A DNA stretch of 47,022 nt from an uncultured Lachnospiraceae bacterium (GTDB taxonomy: Bacteria; Bacillota; Clostridia; Lachnospirales; Lachnospiraceae): contig CACWRR010000023.1 of the NCBI GenBank assembly GCA_902763335.1, positions 1 through 47,022 of the forward strand, read 5' to 3'. This document shows, in pieces, positions 42,726-47,022 of this stretch (the first letter of the stretch is position 1; every line of letters begins with the position of its first letter). The notes beneath the pieces were generated by a model. That model was not told the DNA's origin. It did not search any database and worked only from the letters and a program-made list of their open reading frames with translations. The position numbers and the translations under genes were made by a program.

Positions 42726-42916
42726 TTAGCCGTGTAAACCGTCAGACTGACGTATCATATCTTCAACCACAATGTCATAAATCTCGCCTACTGTATTACA
42801 GTATTCCAGCACCTTCCACGGCTCATTTGTATGAAAATGAATCTTTATAAGAGCTGTGTGTCATAACGATATGCAAACTGATCCTCTTCTACATCTACAC
42901 TGTTTATTTCTGCCAT
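42726..42916 (-). pseudogene. Remnant of a DAK2/FakA-type protein (internal deletion)
   Basis: AGGAAGGA and an ATG at 42916 start MAEINSVDVEEDQFAYRYDT then QLL and a stop. In a frame shifted by two bases the sequence continues KIHFHTNEPWKVLEYCNTVG, EIYDIVVEDMIRQSDGLHG and stop. The second part resembles the C-terminus of DegV-associated DAK2/FakA fatty-acid kinase proteins. The pieces appear to be a gene ending with most of the middle deleted. The rest of the gene-free stretch 42614-43118 holds the acyltransferase operator, a GATGAACC...GGTTCATC inverted repeat (42939-42980) and the ECF promoter. Confidence 0.55.
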
Positions 42917-43047
42917 TTTAATTCCTTCCTTTCTCTTTGATGAACCATAGAAATTGCTATATTTTATAAACCGGTTCATCGTTTTTTATTGAATCAATAA
43001 GCATTTTATCATATTTATATATATTTTTCCATTTTTGTGATAAACTT

Positions 43048-43075
43048 TGTAACAAATCAGTGTTTCATTCGTCTA
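43048..43075 (+). promoter_or_regulatory. ECF-type promoter of the sigma/anti-sigma operon
   Basis: TGTAAC (43048-43053), exactly 16 bases, then CGTCTA (43070-43075). This is the classical -35/-10 arrangement of extracytoplasmic-function sigma factors and suggests autoregulation. Confidence 0.75.
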
Positions 43076-43118
43076 ATAAATGTATTTCAATTCCAATCTC
43101 ACGAAAGGAGAAAACACA

Positions 43119-43607
43119 GTGGCTACTCCAAAAGATGAATTCATCGAGCGATTATACCAGACGTATTATATGGATGTTTATTCGTATATTATGACATTAG
43201 TGAAAAATCCGTATGAAGCCGAAGAACTTACACAGGAAACATTTTTCAAAGCCATGCACAGCAATTATAAAGGACAATCCGGCGAACGCACATGGCTGTG
43301 TGCCATCGCCAAAAACCTTTGCATGGATATGTTCCGTAAAAACAAGAGAAAATATGCCGACGCATCTATAGAAGATATCAATCCCGAATCCGGCCAGTCT
43401 GTTGAAAATGATATTATTTCCAGATACCGCAACATTGAAATACACAAGGTACTTCATACCCTTGAAGAACCTTACAGGGAAATATTTTCTCTCAGGGTGT
43501 TTGGTGAGCTTTCTTTTAAGGAAATCGGCGAAATATTCGGAAAATCAGAAAACTGGGCAAGGGTTACATACCATCGCAGCAAACTAAAACTCGTAGAAAA
43601 ATTATGA
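43119..43607 (+). CDS. ECF-family RNA polymerase sigma factor
   Basis: About 162 residues. Sigma region 2 reads DEFIERLYQTYYMDVYSYIM, AEELTQETFFKAM and AIAKNLCMDMFRK; region 4 reads LEEPYREIFSLRVFGELSFK then EIGEIFGKSENWARVTYHRS. I chose the GTG at 43119, eight bases after AAAGGAG; the frame is open upstream to 43080 without support. It is followed by its membrane anti-sigma factor. Stimulus unknown; wall or antimicrobial stress would be typical. Confidence 0.93.
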   Translation: MATPKDEFIERLYQTYYMDVYSYIMTLVKNPYEAEELTQETFFKAMHSNYKGQSGERTWLCAIAKNLCMDMFRKNKRKYADASIEDINPESGQSVENDIISRYRNIEIHKVLHTLEEPYREIFSLRVFGELSFKEIGEIFGKSENWARVTYHRSKLKLVEKL

Positions 43608-43637
43608 TTACCTGACTATCAGGTGAAAGGAGACAAT

Positions 43638-44636
43638 ATGAAATATAACTGTAATGTTATAAAGGACCTGCTTCCATCTTACGTTGATGAAATATGCAGT
43701 GATGAAAGCCGGAAAATTATAGAAGAACATTTCAATGAATGTCAGTCCTGCCGTGACCTGTCACAGCAAATGAAAGATAATTCTATTGAAACAAACCTGA
43801 ATGTGGAAAAAAATGAAATTTTATCAAAACACAACCGACATATTAAAAGAAAAACTTATACCATAGGTATAGTGACATCAGTAATTCTTATGTTGCCTGT
43901 AGTAATATGTCTTATATGCAATATTGCCATCGGTCATGCACTTGACTGGTTCTTTATAGTACTGACATCAATGCTTCTAACCGCATCGTTAATCGTAGTA
44001 CCTCTTATGGCAGAATCAAAAAAGCTCATGTGGACTGTATTGTGTTCCACCGGTTCACTAATACTGCTTCTGTTTACATGCTGCATATATACTCACGGTG
44101 ACTGGTTTTTCATTGCGGCTTCCTCATGTATATTCGGAATATCGCTTATATTTGCACCGGTTATACTAAGCAACATAAAAATGAACGAAAATGTTTCAAA
44201 ATACCGACCTCTTATTGTATTGGGCTGGGACAGCATATGGCTGTATATACTGCTCATAGCATGTGGGATTCTCGGACATTATAATATGGAATACTGGCAA
44301 CTGTCACTATCACTGTCAACTTACATAATCATAGCCATTTTACTATGCACCGTGGTAATAAAGTATATTAAAACATCCAAAATTATAAAATCCGGAATCC
44401 TTACGATATTAATCGGACTCTGGATTGGACTTGCAAATAATGTCATAAATATATTTATTCCTTCCGGCTCATACAACGGTCTTGAACATCTCGATTTATC
44501 AAAGGGATTTTCAACGGCAATTACCGATAATGCGGTATTCAACGCAAATATATATTTTACGGTTATTGTTATCAGTTTATTAGTGGGTATTTCACTTATA
44601 GTCATCGGTTACACTACCGGACATAAAAAGAAATAG
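43638..44636 (+). CDS. Membrane anti-sigma factor with zinc-binding (zf-HC2) N-terminus
   Basis: About 332 residues. The cytoplasmic N-terminus MKYNCNVIKDLLPSYVDEIC and HFNECQSCRDL (His-x3-Cys-x2-Cys) is the zinc anti-sigma domain. After a basic linker, about eight membrane spans follow, more than the usual one. AAAGGAG lies six bases before the ATG at 43638; a GTG frame starts earlier. It lies 30 bases after the sigma gene. It would hold the sigma factor inactive until an envelope signal releases it. Confidence 0.9.
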   Translation: MKYNCNVIKDLLPSYVDEICSDESRKIIEEHFNECQSCRDLSQQMKDNSIETNLNVEKNEILSKHNRHIKRKTYTIGIVTSVILMLPVVICLICNIAIGHALDWFFIVLTSMLLTASLIVVPLMAESKKLMWTVLCSTGSLILLLFTCCIYTHGDWFFIAASSCIFGISLIFAPVILSNIKMNENVSKYRPLIVLGWDSIWLYILLIACGILGHYNMEYWQLSLSLSTYIIIAILLCTVVIKYIKTSKIIKSGILTILIGLWIGLANNVINIFIPSGSYNGLEHLDLSKGFSTAITDNAVFNANIYFTVIVISLLVGISLIVIGYTTGHKKK

Positions 44637-44642
44637 AAAAAT

Positions 44643-44675
44643 GCTGTCGTCAGACACAGAACGTCTGATGGCAGC
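44643..44675 (+). terminator. Terminator after the anti-sigma gene
   Basis: GCTGTCGTCAGAC and GTCTGATGGCAGC form 13 pairs in plus-strand RNA (two G-U) around a seven-base loop, followed by a T-rich tract. It lies between two convergent genes. Confidence 0.75.
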
Positions 44676-44700
44676 GTTTAATTTTAACATATTATTAATT

Positions 44701-45990
44701 TTACGGATTTTTTATGGCTATTACCGCCTTAACCTTTTTTTCTTTCATAATATACAATAAATCCCCATCATATTTCTTAACCACTTCCCTTGCGCTTTTC
44801 ACTCCATATCCATGCAGTTCCTTCTCATTCTTAGTCGTAAAACCATCCTCTTTCCAAAATTCTACTTCTTCACATACAGGATTTTCTATCACAATACTCA
44901 GATATGACATATTCTGCTTCATCATCATCCTAATATATCGTTCTTCTTTTATTTTCTGATTAGCCTCTATTGCATTATCAAGAAGGCTTCCCAATAGAAT
45001 ACACATATCCATAGAATCAAAGCTATTATTCTCCGGTATATATACATTACAGTTAAATTTTATATTGTTATGTTCCATTATCTGCATTTTAGCAGATATA
45101 AGAGAATCAACTGCAGGTATATGTGTATATTTTAAAGAATAGCTTGCTACAACTTCATCACATATATTGCTTATTTCCTCAAGTCCCTTGTCAGGATTAT
45201 TTTCTATAAGCTCCTTCAGGGAAAATATCTTATTTTTCAAATCATGCATACTCTTATTAGATATGTTCTGTCTTTCTGACAATTCCTTATAATATCCAAG
45301 TTGCTGCTCCAGATTTTTATTAAGCATCGTCTCCTTAGTGTGTATTTCAGTCAACCTTATCTGATGTTCATATATGTAAAATACAATCAGATTGGAAAAT
45401 ATAAGAGTTGTCACAGCTACCACTGCCAAATCCATGATCCGCCCGGGACTTGATTTATACATAAATTCTGACATTACATAACTAACCATAAATGTAGTCA
45501 AAGGAAGCATCACAAACGGAAGAATGAAGCTCCTTGACAGCTTTATAGACGTTCTATAACTATACAATCCTATAATATTAATAAGTGCTATCATTATCAG
45601 TTTTGATATAAGTACACCCTGCATATAATAAAGAATATTTTTACTAAGAATTTCTACAGATTCTCCTGTTAAAAATGATAAACATATCCCCACTAATACT
45701 TCCGAAAGCATATACAATACCATCAAAACAAATACATATATTACCCTTGACTGGATTGTAGACTTATACATACATGTCAATATGTAAAGTAATATTATAA
45801 GTATTGTATTTATAATTAATTGTTCTTTCAGTAACGTAATGGCAATTGACTGAGTAATCATACATCCTATAATAAATGCTATAAATTTTTCTGTTTCAAT
45901 CTCCTTCCTATTCATTACAACCCCAAAAAAATTTACTGCCAACACTATCTCAAGCATCACGCCTACAACATCCACTATATTTATCAGCAT
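44701..45990 (-). CDS. AgrC-like sensor histidine kinase (GHKL, HPK10 type)
   Basis: About 429 residues. Six or so membrane spans fill the first 200 residues, then a coiled linker, the phospho-acceptor region NKSMHDLKNKIFSLKELI, and a GHKL ATPase domain with LLGSLLDNAIEANQKIKEE (N box) and HGYGVKSAREVVKKYDGDL (G box). This layout is that of AgrC/ComD peptide sensors. I chose the ATG at 45990, right after GGAGG. It lies 31 bases after the response regulator gene. No agrB or agrD gene is in the window, so the ligand is unknown. Confidence 0.9.
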   Translation of the reverse strand: MLINIVDVVGVMLEIVLAVNFFGVVMNRKEIETEKFIAFIIGCMITQSIAITLLKEQLIINTILIILLYILTCMYKSTIQSRVIYVFVLMVLYMLSEVLVGICLSFLTGESVEILSKNILYYMQGVLISKLIMIALINIIGLYSYRTSIKLSRSFILPFVMLPLTTFMVSYVMSEFMYKSSPGRIMDLAVVAVTTLIFSNLIVFYIYEHQIRLTEIHTKETMLNKNLEQQLGYYKELSERQNISNKSMHDLKNKIFSLKELIENNPDKGLEEISNICDEVVASYSLKYTHIPAVDSLISAKMQIMEHNNIKFNCNVYIPENNSFDSMDMCILLGSLLDNAIEANQKIKEERYIRMMMKQNMSYLSIVIENPVCEEVEFWKEDGFTTKNEKELHGYGVKSAREVVKKYDGDLLYIMKEKKVKAVIAIKNP

Positions 45991-46021
45991 TATTTCCTCC
46001 ATATATATGTATGATTAAATT

Positions 46022-46735
46022 TCATGTCAGAGTATCTGCCAGATACAGATTAAATGTATTCATTACCTGTTCTCTGTATCGTCTGCTCATAGGAATCTCT
46101 TCTCCATTTTTCAATACTATATTGTTTTTGTTTATTTCTCTTATGTAGCTGAAATTTACCATATATCCCTGATGACATCTTATAAACCGATATATCTTAA
46201 ATTTTTCAGCTTCACTATTTATACTGCCAACACACTCATAACTGGCATCTTCCGTATAAACCATTAAATGTCTTTTATATCCTTCTATATATTTGATTTC
46301 CTTATATTCCACAACGCTTGTTTCACCGCTGAATTTAATAATATAATTTGCATGAACTTCTCTGTATTTCTCGATTGCACGTTTAAAATCTTCATTAAAA
46401 TCACTCTCTTTGAATGGTTTAATCAGAAACTGAAATGCTCCTACCCTGAATGTATTAGTTATGTAATTCGTATATCCTGATATGAATATGACTATTGCAT
46501 TTATATTTTTCACCTTTAAATATTTTGCTGTTTCCAATCCGTTAATCTGTTTCATTTCAATATCAAGAAATGCTATATCATACTTAATTGAACTATTTTC
46601 ACAATATTCAATCAATTCTTCCCCTGACATATATTTATCTATATTTAAATCAATACTCTCCCTGTAACCCTCACACAATTTTTCTAATCTGTCAATATAG
46701 ACTGGGTCATCTTCACATATTGCTATATTTATCAT
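46022..46735 (-). CDS. LytTR-family response regulator (AgrA-like)
   Basis: A 237-residue regulator. The receiver domain has ICEDDPVYIDRLEKL (acidic pocket), IAFLDIEMKQINGLETAKYL (phospho-Asp) and FQFLIKPFKESDF (Lys). The C-terminal LytTR DNA-binding domain has EIKYIEGYKRHLMVYTED and FIRCHQGYMVNFSYIREINK. GGAGATACATTT precedes the ATG. It heads the operon with the GHKL kinase. An inverted TAGAATAT...ATATTCTA pair lies just upstream; whether it is its binding site is unknown. Confidence 0.92.
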   Translation of the reverse strand: MINIAICEDDPVYIDRLEKLCEGYRESIDLNIDKYMSGEELIEYCENSSIKYDIAFLDIEMKQINGLETAKYLKVKNINAIVIFISGYTNYITNTFRVGAFQFLIKPFKESDFNEDFKRAIEKYREVHANYIIKFSGETSVVEYKEIKYIEGYKRHLMVYTEDASYECVGSINSEAEKFKIYRFIRCHQGYMVNFSYIREINKNNIVLKNGEEIPMSRRYREQVMNTFNLYLADTLT

Positions 46736-46813
46736 AAATGTATCTCCATTAATTTAGAATATCATATTTAATTATCTATCAACATAATATTCTATCATGA
46801 ATTTTAAATATAT

Positions 46814-46848
46814 AAAAGGCAAATTTATTTTTAATAAATTCGCCTTTT
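46814..46848. terminator. Terminator-like hairpin upstream of the two-component operon
   Basis: AAAAGGCAAATTTATT and AATAAATTCGCCTTTT pair with one mismatch around TTT. It follows the partial minus-strand gene at the window end and would stop its transcript. Confidence 0.75.
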
Positions 46849-46881
46849 ATATATCATATTCAATTTGTCAGAAAAACAACT

Positions 46882-47022
46882 CTAACCAATAGGCATATAT
46901 GCCGTATTATTACTCATTTTTACCTTCACATTTTTTACATTGATTTTTTTAGCAGCAGATTTTGTCATTTCTACCACAACTGCATACCTGCTAACTGCGT
47001 CTGAAGAATCACCGGCTCCCAC
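46882..47022 (-). CDS. C-terminal end of an unidentified gene (5' end outside window)
   Basis: The minus strand is open from the window edge for 46 codons to a TAG at 46882, reading for example DSSDAVSRYAVVVEMTKSAA and ending NNTAYMPIG. I recognise no family. A terminator-like hairpin follows about 35 bases later, which supports a real gene end. No domain or membrane span is visible in this tail. Confidence 0.5.
   Translation of the reverse strand: MGAGDSSDAVSRYAVVVEMTKSAAKKINVKNVKVKMSNNTAYMPIG

Overview
The window looks like a low-GC Gram-positive gut anaerobe of the Lachnospiraceae (Clostridia), possibly close to Lachnospira/[Eubacterium] eligens or Agathobacter. Evidence: AT-rich DNA with strong GGAGG ribosome sites, the Firmicute sporulation block spoVT-mazG-hup-rqcP-yabP-yabQ-divIC-spoIIE-tilS-hpt-ftsH, an LCP wall-polymer ligase and a BlaI/BlaR1 locus. 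The genus is a guess; the family is fairly safe.

Regions. (1) 1-11508, minus strand: a surface-polysaccharide operon with a priming sugar transferase, glycosyltransferases, a Wzy-like polymerase, the complete four-gene GDP-D-glycero-alpha-D-manno-heptose pathway (hddC, hddA, gmhB, gmhA) and a Wzx-like flippase cut by the window edge. (2) 11509-15309, plus strand: a GC-rich 123-bp cloverleaf inverted-repeat element with an apparent 5-bp target duplication, an LCP-family gene and a PMT-type membrane glycosyltransferase. (3) 15399-18621, minus: a membrane-anchored nuclease, tRNA-Leu, tRNA-Tyr and a cytoplasmic GH13 amylase. (4) 19010-28405, minus: the sporulation/housekeeping block, with a readable Spo0A-type promoter before spoIIE and a full consensus sigma-G promoter before spoVT. 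(5) 28578-39016, minus: a type I restriction-modification island (hsdM, broken hsdS, extra half-hsdS genes, hsdR, tyrosine recombinase). Its specificity cassettes alternate with two ADP-ribosyltransferase-like (DUF3990-type) gene modules, one carrying a NADAR gene. (6) 39088-42613, minus: a decayed blaR1, an intact blaI with its operator, an XRE-AbrB regulator and an acyltransferase. (7) 42726-47022: a remnant resembling the C-terminus of a DAK2/FakA-type protein, an ECF sigma/anti-sigma pair with a self-type promoter, an AgrC/AgrA-like two-component pair, and the tail of an unidentified gene.

The most unusual part is region 5. Two short hsdS repeats (coding WEQRK and LITLHQRK) occur four to five times and punctuate an array: TRD1-TRD2-[ART, partner, NADAR]-TRD3-[ART, partner]-TRD4-hsdR-recombinase. 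The ART modules sit between the repeats, as if they were cargo of the same recombination that shuffles specificity domains. This suggests an ADP-ribosylation toxin/antidote system that guards or is mobilised with a type I RM locus. Function is inferred from family resemblance and layout only.
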